A stretch of DNA of 64,000 nt from Streptomyces sp. NBC_00370 (GCF_036084755.1 NZ_CP107968.1:5976501-6040500), one strand, 5' to 3'; numbered from the stretch's first letter, positions 51,742 to 60,733 are shown. A program made the numbers and translations. The notes: generated from the letters alone by a model not told the origin.

Positions 51742-52649
51742 CAGAGACCTTCCTGTTCACTGCGCATCCGGCTGAAGCCGGAGAACCTGGTCAGTACGAA
51801 GGCCAGGGCGAGCCCGATGACGACGAGGATCACGGCGAGGACACTGGCGTCGCCCATGTCGTTGGCCTGGAAGCCGGTCAGATACATGTCGACCGGCAGC
51901 AGCCGGGTGGAGTTGCCGGGACCGCCCGCCGTCAGCACGAAGACCACGTCGAAATAGGTCAGCGAGCCGGTGATCATCAGTGTCGACGAGGTGATGACGG
52001 TGTTACGCAGCTGCGGCAGCGTGATGTACCAGAACTGCTGGAGCCGGCCGGCCCCGTCGATCGTCGCCGCCTCGTACAGGGAGTCCGGGATCTGCCGCAC
52101 GGCCGCCTGGTAGAGCAGCGTGTGGAACGGCACGAACTGCCAGGCGATCACGAAGATCACCACGTACAGCACCAGGTCGGGATCGCCCAGCCAGTTCTGC
52201 GCCAGGGCGTGCAGCCCCGGTGCGCCGCCGATCCCGAAGTTCGGGTCGAGCAGCGCCTTGAACGCGATGGCCACGGCCGCCGACGACAGCAGCAGCGGTA
52301 CGAAGTAGAGCGCGGCGAGCACGGCGCGGTAGCGCTGGGTGCCGGCGGTGAAGACCCCGAGCAGCAGGCTGATGGGGGTCTGCACCACCCACGAGACCAC
52401 CATGATCTTCACGGTCAGCAGCAGGGCGTTGCCGGTGAGCGGGTCGTGCAGGACCCGGGTCCAGTTGCTCAGCCCCTGCCAGGTGATGGCGCCGAGGCCG
52501 TCCCAGTGCGTGAAGCTGAGCACCACGGCGCCGGCCAGCGGCACCAGGGCGAACACGACGAACATCAGCAGGGCCGGTACGGCGAACAGCCCGCTCGCGC
52601 CCGAACCGCGGCGACGGGCCGCCGGGTTGTCGGTAGGGAGGACAGACAC
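51741..52649 (-). CDS. Sugar ABC transporter permease (MalF-like)
   Basis: A 302-residue permease of the MalF/UgpA class with six membrane segments, starting after ARRRGSGASGLFAVPALLMF. The EAA loop is LYEAATIDGAGRLQQFWYIT. The GTG start lies 13 nt after the binding-protein stop, and its own stop overlaps the next permease by one base. Substrate specificity cannot be read from the permease. Confidence 0.93.
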   Translation of the reverse strand: MSVLPTDNPAARRRGSGASGLFAVPALLMFVVFALVPLAGAVVLSFTHWDGLGAITWQGLSNWTRVLHDPLTGNALLLTVKIMVVSWVVQTPISLLLGVFTAGTQRYRAVLAALYFVPLLLSSAAVAIAFKALLDPNFGIGGAPGLHALAQNWLGDPDLVLYVVIFVIAWQFVPFHTLLYQAAVRQIPDSLYEAATIDGAGRLQQFWYITLPQLRNTVITSSTLMITGSLTYFDVVFVLTAGGPGNSTRLLPVDMYLTGFQANDMGDASVLAVILVVIGLALAFVLTRFSGFSRMRSEQEGL

Positions 52650-52662
52650 GTCGAACTCGCCT

Positions 52663-53991
52663 TCAGGCGGAAATGGTCGCGTTCATGGTGGACGCGAATT
52701 TCTTGGGGCTGATCTCGCCCAGGAAGATCTGCTGGAGCGCCGTCAGTACGGAGTCGCCCTGCTGCGGGCTCAGCGCCTGGTCCAGGGAGAGTGCGAAGTT
52801 CGGTGCCTTGGAGGCGAGTTCGTAGATCGCCTTGAAGTACTCCGGGTCGCTCGCCTTGGCGAGCTGTGCGTCCAGATTCGCCACGGGCGGCACATTGCCG
52901 ACGGACAACAGGTCCGCCGCGTACTGGGCGTTGAGCAGATCGCTCTTGATGTAGGCGCGCGCTGCGGCCTTCTCGGCCGCGCTCGCCGACGCCGAGATCG
53001 ACCAGAAGTTGGACGGGTTGCCCGCCACGTTGGCCGGATCGCCCTTGCCGCCCTCGACGGTCGGGAACGGGAAGTAGCCGAGCTTGCCGTCGCTGATGAA
53101 CTTCGGGTCGGCCGTCTGGATGGTCTGGTACGTGGCCGGCAGCCCGAGGCTCATCGCCGCCTTGCCCGTGTACAGCAGCGCGATGTCGGCGCCGCTGTCG
53201 GTGGAGATCGAGGCGAAGCCCTTGACGAAGCCGTCGGCCTTCACCAGCTGCTGGATCATCTCGTTGGCCTGGGTGACGGCCGGGTTGGACCACGCGTCCG
53301 GCTTGTTCGCGAGGATGTCGTTCAGCACGCCGGGGCCGCCGATGCGGTCCATCAGATAGGAAAGCCACGGCAGCAGCGGCCACTTGGCCTGTCCGCTGAC
53401 GGTGAAGGGGGCTGTCCCGGCCTTCTTGAACTTCGGCACCAGCGCCATCAGTTCGCCCCAGCTCGCGGGCGGCTGGGCGCCGATCTTGGCGAACAGGTCC
53501 TTGTTGTAATAGACCATCACCGGCTTCACGCCGTTGTTCGGCAGCGCGTACGTCTTGCCGCCGACCGTGCCCGCCTTGGCGATCGAGGGCAGGAACCGGC
53601 CCTTGAGCTGCGGGTCGGCCGCGAGGTCGCTGAGGTCGTCGACCGAGCCCGCCTGGACGTACGAGTTGAGGACGCCGCCGCCCCAGCCGTAGATCAGGGT
53701 GGGGGACTGGCCGGCCCCGACGGCGGTGCGGATCTTCTGCTTGTAGGGGTCGTTGGCGAAGGACTGGACGCCGATCCGCTGGTCCGAGTGGGCGCTGTTC
53801 CAGGAGTCGAACGAGTTCTGGAACGCCTTCTCGGTGACCCCGCTGATGATCCACACGGAGGCGCTGCCCTTGCCGCCGCCGCCGGAAGCGCCGGTGCTGG
53901 GCCCCGAGGTGCCGCAGCCCACCGCCGTACCGCCGACCAGGGCCGCGAGTCCCGCGAGCACAGTTCTGCGTGAGGTGACCGATCCCGTCAT
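52663..53991 (-). CDS. Sugar ABC transporter substrate-binding lipoprotein
   Basis: A 442-residue family 1 binding protein. The signal has SRRTVLAGLAALVGGTAVGC, with a twin-arginine-like start and a lipobox cysteine at about residue 26, followed by a Gly/Ser linker. The mature part has the usual SBP landmarks, such as TYALPNNGVKPVMVYYNKDL and PASWGELMALVPKFKKAG. It is the first gene of a five-gene operon (binding protein, two permeases, GH5, dehydratase) and faces the LacI regulator across a 153-bp operator region. Confidence 0.92.
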   Translation of the reverse strand: MTGSVTSRRTVLAGLAALVGGTAVGCGTSGPSTGASGGGGKGSASVWIISGVTEKAFQNSFDSWNSAHSDQRIGVQSFANDPYKQKIRTAVGAGQSPTLIYGWGGGVLNSYVQAGSVDDLSDLAADPQLKGRFLPSIAKAGTVGGKTYALPNNGVKPVMVYYNKDLFAKIGAQPPASWGELMALVPKFKKAGTAPFTVSGQAKWPLLPWLSYLMDRIGGPGVLNDILANKPDAWSNPAVTQANEMIQQLVKADGFVKGFASISTDSGADIALLYTGKAAMSLGLPATYQTIQTADPKFISDGKLGYFPFPTVEGGKGDPANVAGNPSNFWSISASASAAEKAAARAYIKSDLLNAQYAADLLSVGNVPPVANLDAQLAKASDPEYFKAIYELASKAPNFALSLDQALSPQQGDSVLTALQQIFLGEISPKKFASTMNATISA

Positions 53992-54092
53992 GCTGTCCGC
54001 CTCTCTGCCCCGGTCACGTCAACGGGCCCGGGGCAGCTCTGATCCAGCTTTGATTTTCGGCCATCGTGCAGGGCTGCTTCGGGTCTGTCAAT

Positions 54093-54124
54093 CGTTATCG
54101 ATAACGTTATCGAAATCGTTTTCG
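54093..54124. promoter_or_regulatory. Overlapping LacI-type operators in the divergent promoter region
   Basis: Two perfect 14-bp palindromes overlap: CGTTATCGATAACG (54093-54106) and CGATAACGTTATCG (54099-54112). A third imperfect unit, CGAAATCGTTTTCG, follows at 54111-54124. They lie between the binding-protein operon and the LacI gene, 21 nt before the LacI start, and fit dimeric LacI-family binding with autoregulation. Confidence 0.65.
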
Positions 54125-54144
54125 CTGGCGGTAGGATCTGGTCC

Positions 54145-55278
54145 GTGACCACTCATCGTGTGACCATCCGCGACGTCGCCTCGCAAGCCGGAGTCTCGGT
54201 GGCGACCGTCTCCAAAGTGCTGAACGAACGTCACGGGGTGGCGGTGAGCACGGTGGAGCGGGTGCGCGCGGTCATCGAGCAGCTCGGCTACGAGTCGAGC
54301 CTGGTGGCGCGCAGCCTGCGCAACCACCGCACGAATGTGGTCGGCGTGCTGGTCTGGGCCATCGAGCCGTACAGCGCCGAACTGCTCAAGGGCGCGGCGC
54401 GCGCGATCAAGGGCACCGGGTACGAGCTGGTCGTGTACTCGACGGGCGGTGAGGGCGGCGGCCACATCGGGTGGGAGCGCCGCTATCTCTCACGGCTTTC
54501 GGGGACCTTGATCGACGGGGCCGTGCTGGTGACGCCGACGGTCTCCGCCGAGGGGATCGGCTCGCCGGTCGTCGCCGTCGACCCGCATGTCGGGGGCGAC
54601 GCGGTGCCGACGGTGGACGCCGACAACTTCCGTGGCGCGCAGCTGGCGGTGGAGCATCTGCTGGCGCTCGGCCACCGCAGGATCGGTTTCCTCGGCAGGC
54701 CGCCGCGCGACCTGGAGTCGGGCAAGCAGCGGGAGTACGGCTACCGCGCGGCGCTGGAGGCCGCCGGTATCGCGTTCGACCCGGAGCTGGTGCGGGCGGC
54801 GGGGTACGAGGAGAGCGAATCGACCGAGGCGGCGCGGCAGTTGCTCGAACTGCCCGAGCGGCCCACGGCGATCTTCGCGGCCAACGACCTGTCGGCGATC
54901 TCCACCATGGAGGTGGCGCTCACCCTCGGGATGACGGTCCCGGACGACCTGTCGGTCATCGGCTTCGACAACGTGCCGGAGAGCACGATGGTGCGGCCCG
55001 GACTGACCACCATCGAGCAGCCGTTGCAGCTGATGGGGCAGCGGGCGGTGGAGATGCTGCTGGAGGTCCTGGCCGGGCGTGAGCCGTCGCAGCGCCGGCT
55101 GCGGCTGCCCACGCGGCTCGTCGTGCGCGAGTCCTGCGCGCCGCCGCCGCTCAGCGCGCGGCGTCCGGGCACGGCCGCGGGTGCGGCTGCGAGCGCGGGC
55201 GCAGGCGCGGAACTGCCGGCGGCGCGCGGCGCCTCGGCCGACACCGATGCGGCGAGCGCCGCGTACGAACAGTCCTGA
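54145..55278 (+). CDS. LacI-family transcriptional regulator of the sugar operon
   Basis: A 377-residue regulator. The HTH and hinge read TIRDVASQAGVSVATVSKVL and later SSLVARSLRNHRTNVVGVL. The effector domain is of the periplasmic-binding type, with AVEHLLALGHRRIGFLG, IFAANDLSAIS, VIGFDNVPES and TIEQPLQLMG. An Ala/Gly-rich C-terminal tail of about 45 residues goes beyond the family core. It diverges from the transporter operon and is the obvious repressor for the palindromes between them. The inducer is probably the imported sugar. Confidence 0.9.
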   Translation: MTTHRVTIRDVASQAGVSVATVSKVLNERHGVAVSTVERVRAVIEQLGYESSLVARSLRNHRTNVVGVLVWAIEPYSAELLKGAARAIKGTGYELVVYSTGGEGGGHIGWERRYLSRLSGTLIDGAVLVTPTVSAEGIGSPVVAVDPHVGGDAVPTVDADNFRGAQLAVEHLLALGHRRIGFLGRPPRDLESGKQREYGYRAALEAAGIAFDPELVRAAGYEESESTEAARQLLELPERPTAIFAANDLSAISTMEVALTLGMTVPDDLSVIGFDNVPESTMVRPGLTTIEQPLQLMGQRAVEMLLEVLAGREPSQRRLRLPTRLVVRESCAPPPLSARRPGTAAGAAASAGAGAELPAARGASADTDAASAAYEQS

Positions 55279-55352
55279 CACCGGCGGTGGTTGGCCGAAA
55301 ACCGCCTTCCCGGCAGCCGGAAAAGCCGGGCGCCGGACCGAGGGTGTCGCGT

Positions 55353-56042
55353 TCAGGCGGTGGCCCGGCGGGTGGCGCGTACGAGCAGCCCTGACAGCAG
55401 GGTCTGGCACACGTCGGTGAGGGTGGCCGTGAAGTCCATGCGCAGGGCGCCCAGTTCGGCGTCGCGCTCGTAGACCGTCAGCACGGCGGCCGACGGATGC
55501 GCGTGCGACCACACGGCCCCGGTCATCATCACGGCCGCGGTGGTGAAGCGCGTCGCGTCCGCCTCGTCGAGTTCGGGCAGCAGCCGGCCGACCAGCCGCA
55601 CCAGATCCAGCACGTTCGCGACGGCCGCGCGCTTGTACTCGGCCGTCGCCTCGGGTGACACGTTCCGCTCAAGTACCGACGCCTGCGCGCCGATCAGATC
55701 GCACAGCACCGGATGCTCCGCCAGTGAGGCGGCCAGCGCCGCCGCCAACTGGTCGGCGCGCTCGTACGGTTCGGCCTTCGCGTCGACAGCGGTGGCGACC
55801 TCGGCCTCGAAGCCGTCCAGCCAGGTGCGCGTCGCCTCGTTCATCAGGTCCAGCAGGACGGCCTCGCGCGACTCGAAGTAGCGCAGCACGTTCGACTTCG
55901 CCAGTCCCACGCGCCGGCTCAGCTCGTTGAGGCTGAGCTGGGCCACCGGCATCTCCGTGAGCATCGCCGCCGCCGTGTCGAGGATCGCCTGTCTGCGCAC
56001 GGCGCGCTGCTCCTCGCTGCGGGCGCGCTGGAAGCTCGTCAT
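55353..56042 (-). CDS. TetR-family repressor of the divergent SDR gene
   Basis: A 229-residue regulator. The N-terminal HTH is QAILDTAAAMLTEMPVAQLS followed by LNELSRRVGLAKSNVLRYFE, standard for TetR proteins. The C-terminal ligand domain (EHPVLCDLIGAQASVLERN) is of the TetR_C_17-like type. It diverges from an SDR gene over 109 bp containing three copies of an inverted repeat, so it likely represses both. The inducer is unknown. Confidence 0.9.
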   Translation of the reverse strand: MTSFQRARSEEQRAVRRQAILDTAAAMLTEMPVAQLSLNELSRRVGLAKSNVLRYFESREAVLLDLMNEATRTWLDGFEAEVATAVDAKAEPYERADQLAAALAASLAEHPVLCDLIGAQASVLERNVSPEATAEYKRAAVANVLDLVRLVGRLLPELDEADATRFTTAAVMMTGAVWSHAHPSAAVLTVYERDAELGALRMDFTATLTDVCQTLLSGLLVRATRRATA

Positions 56043-56053
56043 CGCCCCATCGT

Positions 56054-56123
56054 ACAGACCTGCGGTCTGTTGTTATCGGACCGTCGGTCTGTTACCTTCG
56101 AAGACAACAGACCGGCGGTCTCC
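56054..56123. promoter_or_regulatory. Three TetR-type operator copies between regulator and SDR
   Basis: The inverted repeat ACAGACC-N3-GGTCTGT is perfect at 56054-56070. A half-conserved copy lies at 56076-56092 (right half GGTCTGT) and a third at 56107-56123 (ACAGACCGGCGGTCT). Centres are 22 and 31 bp apart. Together they cover the 109-bp divergent promoter region. Confidence 0.75.
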
Positions 56124-56151
56124 TATCTGCCGGACGACCGAAGGGGCCCTC

Positions 56152-57084
56152 ATGTACACCGTTCCCGACCAGCACGGCAGGCTCGCCGTCGTCACGGGCG
56201 CCAACAGCGGTACGGGCAAGGAGGCGGCGAAGCGCCTCGCAGGCGCGGGGGCGCGCGTCGTGCTCGCCGTCCGTACGGTCGCCAAGGGCGAGCAGGCACG
56301 CGCCGAGATCCTCGCCGCGCATCCGGACGCACGGCTCGACGTGCGCAGGATCGACCTCGCGGAGCTGGACTCCGTACGGGAGTTCGCCGACGGGCTCATC
56401 GCCGAGGGGTCCCCGCTCGACCTGCTGGTCAACAACGCCGGCGTGATGTCGCCGCCGAGCCGGATCGCCACCGCAGACGGCTTCGAGCTCCAGATGGGCA
56501 GCAACTTCCTCGGCCCGTTCGCCCTGACGCTCAGGCTCCTGCCGCTGCTGCTCGCGGCGGACGCGCCCCGGGTGGCCACCATGACCAGCGGCACCGCCAA
56601 CTACGGCACGATCGACTTCCAGGATCTGCAGTGGGAGAGCCGCCGCTACAGCGCGGTCCGCTCCTACGCCCAGTCGAAGCTCGCCGACCTGATCCTGACC
56701 CGTCAGCTCGCCGTTGTCGCCGCCGAGCGCGGCTGGCCGCTGCTGAGCACCGCCGCCCACCCCGGCTACACGAAGACCAACCTGCAGACGGCAGGGGCGA
56801 GCCTCGGCACCGGCAAGCCGTCCTTCACGTACTCGCTGATGAACCGGTTCGACATCCTGCCCTCGCAGGGCGTCGAGCAGGGCGCCGAGCCGCTGCTGTA
56901 CGCGGCGACCAGCCCGGACGCCGTCGCCGCCGGTTACTACGGCCCCGGCGGGCGCTTCGGTCTCGTCGGCCCTGCGGCGCCCGCGCGTACCACCCGCAGG
57001 GCGCGCGACACCGAGGTCAACGCCCGGCTGTGGAGCGAGGCGGAGCGGCTGACCGGCGTGACCCTGCCCGCCGCCGTGCGCTGA
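56152..57084 (+). CDS. Short-chain dehydrogenase/reductase under TetR control
   Basis: A 310-residue NAD(P)-dependent oxidoreductase resembling retinol-dehydrogenase-like SDRs. The cofactor motif is VVTGANSGTGKEAAKRLA, then LDLLVNNAGVMSPPS. The catalytic pair is in SYAQSKLADLIL, and the catalytic Ser region is TMTSGTANYG. Arg after the second strand (LAVRTVAKGE) suggests NADP. GAAGGGG precedes the ATG. Its promoter holds the three TetR-type operators. The substrate is unknown, possibly a hydrophobic alcohol or aldehyde. Confidence 0.88.
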   Translation: MYTVPDQHGRLAVVTGANSGTGKEAAKRLAGAGARVVLAVRTVAKGEQARAEILAAHPDARLDVRRIDLAELDSVREFADGLIAEGSPLDLLVNNAGVMSPPSRIATADGFELQMGSNFLGPFALTLRLLPLLLAADAPRVATMTSGTANYGTIDFQDLQWESRRYSAVRSYAQSKLADLILTRQLAVVAAERGWPLLSTAAHPGYTKTNLQTAGASLGTGKPSFTYSLMNRFDILPSQGVEQGAEPLLYAATSPDAVAAGYYGPGGRFGLVGPAAPARTTRRARDTEVNARLWSEAERLTGVTLPAAVR

Positions 57085-57136
57085 GCGGGGTCGGACCTGG
57101 CCAGGACCCAGCTCAGCCCCGGGCTCCCTCCTGCGC

Positions 57137-57922
57137 TCAGCCCGCGAAGAAGTCGGCCAGCACCGGCGCCAGTACGTGCGGCGCCACGTCGTGCGTCTGC
57201 CCGGTCAGGGTGCGATGACGCCCGCGCGGCAGCGCCTCGGCCACCGCGCGCGAGGCGTCGCGCAGGAACGCCGGACTCGCGCCGCCGTCCACCACCATCG
57301 ACCGGGTCCCGATCGTGGCGAGCCGTTCGGTGGGGATCAGCCCCGAGCCCAGCATCGCGTCGTCGTACGCGAGCGTGGGAGCGACGGCCGCCAGCGCGGG
57401 CCAGCCGGGCGACCGGCGCATCGCCGCGATCATCGCGGGGTCCATGCCGGTCAGCGACATGAACAGCTCCACGGCCTCGTCCCGCCGCCCCTGCGAGAGC
57501 AGCACGCCGAGCTGTCCCGTGTAGGCGGCGCTCGCCGGCACACCGGCCGGGTCGAGCAGATACGGAGGCTCGTACAGCGCCAGCTGGCTTATCTCCACCC
57601 CCGCGGCGGCCGCTTCCAGCGCCAGCGCCGCGCCCGACGACATCCCGTACACGGAAGCGCCGCCGCCTGCCTCGGCGACCAGCGCCGCCAGGTCCTCGAC
57701 CTCGCGCCGTACCTCGTACGGCGCGGTGTCACCGCTCACGCCGCGGCCGCGCCGGTCGTACGTGATCACGTCGAAGCGCGGGGCCAGCAGCGCCGCGAGG
57801 GGCGCCCCCGACTCCGCCGTACAGAGCGCGCCGACCACGAGAACGACCGGCGGTCCCTGGCCCGAGCGCCGGTAGGCGATGACGGTGCCGTCCGGAGACT
57901 TCACCTTGTGCGAGGTGTCCAT
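57137..57922 (-). CDS. Alpha/beta hydrolase (Ser nucleophile)
   Basis: A 261-residue hydrolase of the common TAP-like/proline-iminopeptidase-like cytosolic type. Features are VVLVVGALCTAESGAPLAAL, FDVITYDRRGRGVSGDT, the nucleophile elbow VYGMSSGAALAL and a terminal His in LTGQTHDVAPHV. The acid is probably in MVVDGGASP. No export signal. It converges on the SDR gene and is a single gene. The substrate is unknown. Confidence 0.82.
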   Translation of the reverse strand: MDTSHKVKSPDGTVIAYRRSGQGPPVVLVVGALCTAESGAPLAALLAPRFDVITYDRRGRGVSGDTAPYEVRREVEDLAALVAEAGGGASVYGMSSGAALALEAAAAGVEISQLALYEPPYLLDPAGVPASAAYTGQLGVLLSQGRRDEAVELFMSLTGMDPAMIAAMRRSPGWPALAAVAPTLAYDDAMLGSGLIPTERLATIGTRSMVVDGGASPAFLRDASRAVAEALPRGRHRTLTGQTHDVAPHVLAPVLADFFAG

Positions 57923-57991
57923 GGAAGTGCAGACGGGCGGGCCCGGCGAAACTCATCGCCGGGCCCGGAAAATTCTTCGCCGCACCGGCGC

Positions 57992-58321
57992 TCAGTCCGG
58001 CAGCAGCTCCGTGTCGTAGAAGCAGAAGTGCCCCTTGACCTGCGCGACTTCCGCCTTCGGCGTGGGATACGCCCAGACCAGGTCCGGTGCGTCCGGCAGC
58101 GACCAGTAGGAGGCGTCCCCCTTGAAGGGGCAGTGCGTCGTGGTGTCCGACGGCGTCAGCAGCTCCACGCGTACGTCCTCCGGCGGCAGGTAGTAGCGGA
58201 CGGGACAGCCGGTCTCGCGCAGTACGAGCGGCCGGCGGCTCTCGGCGAGCACCTGCCCGTCCCGTACGGCGCGTACGTGCTCGGTGCCCTCTTCGACGGT
58301 GATGGTGTGCCCGGTGGCCAT
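57992..58321 (-). CDS. DUF427-family protein
   Basis: A 109-residue single-domain protein with family landmarks: VRAVRDGQVLAESRRPLVL, YYLPPEDVRVELL, THCPFKGDASYW and VWAYPTPKAEVAQVKGHFCFY. The cysteine in HCPFKG is conserved in the family. Function is unknown. The ATG is followed by ATGHTITVEEG. The gene is leftward and diverges from the LOG-family gene. Confidence 0.88.
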   Translation of the reverse strand: MATGHTITVEEGTEHVRAVRDGQVLAESRRPLVLRETGCPVRYYLPPEDVRVELLTPSDTTTHCPFKGDASYWSLPDAPDLVWAYPTPKAEVAQVKGHFCFYDTELLPD

Positions 58322-58438
58322 GTCGTTGCGTCCCTTCGACGGCTCTGTCGGTGTGACCCGTACCTCTGTTGTCCGTACCTCTCTCTTACGACAGCACCGG
58401 CCGGCTTCGCTCTCTTCCCTGCCTCTACCGTTGACCGC

Positions 58439-58978
58439 ATGAACATCTGTGTCTTCCTCTCCGCCGCCGACCTCGACGAGCGCTACACCCGGCCCGCCCG
58501 TGAATTCGCCGAGCTGATCGGCAAGGGCGGCCACACCCTCGTCTGGGGCGGCTCCGACAGCGGTCTGATGAAGGTCGTCGCTGACGGTGTGGAGCGGGCG
58601 GGCGGCCGGCTGGTCGGGGTCTCGGTGGACTTCCTCTCCGCCGTGGTCCGGCCGGAGGCCGACGAGATGGTGGTCGCCAAGGACCTCGCCGAGCGCAAGG
58701 CGCTGCTGCTCGCCAAGTCGGACGCGGTCGTGATCATGGTGGGCGGCACCGGCACCCTGGACGAGGCGACCGAGATCCTGGAGCTGAAGAAGCACGGTCT
58801 GCACACCAAGCCCGTCGTGCTGCTCAACACGGCCGGTTTCTACGACGGGCTCAAGGAGCAGTTCCAGCGCATGGACGCCGAGGGCTTCCTGCCGCTGCCC
58901 CTCACCGAGCTGGTCTTCTTCGCCGAGGACGGTGTGGGCGCCCTCGCCTACCTGGAGGAGTCCGCCGGCGTGCGGTGA
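58439..58978 (+). CDS. LOG-family protein (cytokinin riboside phosphoribohydrolase-like)
   Basis: A 179-residue Rossmann-like protein. The family motif PGGxGTxxE appears as VGGTGTLDEATEIL, with a Val for the Pro, and the N terminus MNICVFLSAADLDERY parallels the LOG start. LVWGGSDSGLMKVVADG is also typical. LOG enzymes release nucleobases from nucleoside 5'-monophosphates. The RK usual in the middle motif appears as DLAERKALLLAKSDA. The protein is somewhat short for the family but complete. Confidence 0.82.
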   Translation: MNICVFLSAADLDERYTRPAREFAELIGKGGHTLVWGGSDSGLMKVVADGVERAGGRLVGVSVDFLSAVVRPEADEMVVAKDLAERKALLLAKSDAVVIMVGGTGTLDEATEILELKKHGLHTKPVVLLNTAGFYDGLKEQFQRMDAEGFLPLPLTELVFFAEDGVGALAYLEESAGVR

Positions 58979-59006
58979 GGCTCCCGGGTGATGCGACGAT
59001 GACGCC

Positions 59007-59696
59007 ATGGCTACCCATCTGATCACCGGCGCCGGCTCGGGCATCGGCGCCGCTGTCGCGCGCCGGCTGCACGAACGCGGCGACGACCTGCTGCTGCTCG
59101 CACGCGACATCGGCCGCGCCAAGGAACTCAGCTCCCTCTACCCGGGCGCGGGCACGCTGGTCGGCGATCTCGGCCAGCCCGACCGGCTGGCCTGGGCGCT
59201 GGGGCAGCAGACGCTCCCCGACCACCTGGACTCGCTCCTGCACATCGCCGGGGTGGTCGACCTCGGCCCGGTCGGCGAACTGACGCCCAAGGTCTGGCAC
59301 GGCCAGCTCAACGTGAACCTGGTCGCACCGGCCGAGCTGACCCGGCTCTTCCTGCCGCAGCTGCGGGCCGCCCGTGGCCAGGTGGTGTTCGTCAACTCGG
59401 GGGCCGGCCTGAGCGCGAACGCCGAGTGGGGCGCGTACGCCGCGTCCAAGCACGGACTGAAGGCCCTGGCCGACGCGCTGCGCCAGGAGGAGAAGCCGAA
59501 CGGGGTCCGGGTGACCTCCGTCTATCCCGGCAGGACGGCCAGCCCCATGCAGGTCAAGGTCCACCAGCAGGAAGGCAAGGAGTACGTGGCTGACCGGTTC
59601 ATCGACCCGGGCTCCGTGGCGACGATGCTGATCGCCGCGCTCGACCTGCCGCGCGACGCGCAGGTGGACGACGTGACCGTACGGCCCGGCCGATGA
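59007..59696 (+). CDS. Short-chain dehydrogenase/reductase
   Basis: A 229-residue classical SDR with THLITGAGSGIGAAVARRL, LHIAGVV in place of NNAG, VFVNSGAGL and the catalytic YAASKHGLKALADAL. It lacks the Asn-Asn-Ala-Gly motif (HIAG here), a variation seen in some SDRs. Its stop overlaps the methionine-synthase-like start as ATGA, suggesting co-expression. The substrate is unknown. Confidence 0.86.
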   Translation: MATHLITGAGSGIGAAVARRLHERGDDLLLLARDIGRAKELSSLYPGAGTLVGDLGQPDRLAWALGQQTLPDHLDSLLHIAGVVDLGPVGELTPKVWHGQLNVNLVAPAELTRLFLPQLRAARGQVVFVNSGAGLSANAEWGAYAASKHGLKALADALRQEEKPNGVRVTSVYPGRTASPMQVKVHQQEGKEYVADRFIDPGSVATMLIAALDLPRDAQVDDVTVRPGR

Positions 59697-60718
59697 GCGA
59701 CGCGGCGGCGGGCGACGGGACCGCGAGCCGGGTGAACTGGGGTCCTGCCACCGGCGTCGGTTCGATGCCCGGCGGCGACGCGCGGGAGACGGCCAAGGCG
59801 GTCACCGGCACCTTCGAGACGTTCCCCTATCTGGCGGAGCTGCCGGCCCGCGGCCCGGGAGCCGACATGATCGGCAGGACCGCGGGCATGCTCGTCGAGG
59901 TCTACGCGCGCGTGGAGCCCAGCGGCTGGCGCATCGGCGACCGGCCCGGCCGCGACACCAAACGCGCCTGGTCCTGGCTGGGGGAGGATCTGGACGCGCT
60001 GGAGGAGTTCACCCAGGGCTACACCGGACCGGTCAAGATCCAGGCCGTCGGGCCCTGGACGCTGGCGGCCTCGCTGGAGCTGCGGGGCGGCGAATCGGCG
60101 CTCAGCGACCCGGGCGCCTGCCGGGACCTGACCGGATCGCTGGTGGAGGGGCTCACCGCGCATCTGGCCGAGGTGCGCCGCCGGATTCCCGGCGCCGTAC
60201 CGGTGCTGCAGCTGGACGAGCCTTCGCTCACCGCCGTGCTGCGCGGCCATGTCAGGTCCGCCAGCGGCTACCGCACCTACCGGGCGGTGGACCGGCAGGT
60301 GGTCGAGGACGCGCTGCGCCAGGTGACCGCGCTGACGCCGGGCGCGGCCGTGGTGCACTCCTGCGCGCCGGACGTGCCGTTCGCGCTGCTGAGGCGGGCG
60401 GGCGCGGCCGGAATCTCGTTCGATTTCGATCTCCTCACCGAGCGTGACGAAGACACGATCGGCGAGGCGGTCGAGGGCGGCACCCAACTCTTCGCCGGAG
60501 TCGTGCCCGGCACCGACAGCCCATTGTCAGACCCTGCCGGTAGCGTCATGGGTGTCAGAACGCTGTGGCGCAGGCTGGGGCTGGCGCCGGGGACTCTCGC
60601 CGGGTCCGTGGTGCTCACCCCGTCGTGCGGTCTCGCGGGCGCTTCACCCGGGTACGCACGGGAGGCGCTCGCCCACTGCGTCCGGGCGGCGAGATCCCTC
60701 GCGGACAACCCTGAGTAA
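59693..60718 (+). CDS. MetE C-terminal-like protein (core methionine synthase homologue)
   Basis: A 341-residue TIM-barrel protein related to the catalytic half of cobalamin-independent methionine synthase. Signs are TGVGSMPGGDARETAKAV, LQLDEPSLTAVLRG, VVHSCAPDVPFALL with a zinc-ligand-like His-x-Cys, and VVLTPSCGLAGASPGYAREA with the second zinc cysteine. The N-terminal MetE domain is absent. Such short forms are called core-MetE; the methyl donor in actinobacteria is uncertain. It overlaps the SDR by 4 nt and precedes ligA by 15 nt. Confidence 0.78.
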   Translation: MSDAAAGDGTASRVNWGPATGVGSMPGGDARETAKAVTGTFETFPYLAELPARGPGADMIGRTAGMLVEVYARVEPSGWRIGDRPGRDTKRAWSWLGEDLDALEEFTQGYTGPVKIQAVGPWTLAASLELRGGESALSDPGACRDLTGSLVEGLTAHLAEVRRRIPGAVPVLQLDEPSLTAVLRGHVRSASGYRTYRAVDRQVVEDALRQVTALTPGAAVVHSCAPDVPFALLRRAGAAGISFDFDLLTERDEDTIGEAVEGGTQLFAGVVPGTDSPLSDPAGSVMGVRTLWRRLGLAPGTLAGSVVLTPSCGLAGASPGYAREALAHCVRAARSLADNPE

Positions 60719-60733
60719 CGGGAGGACGAAACG

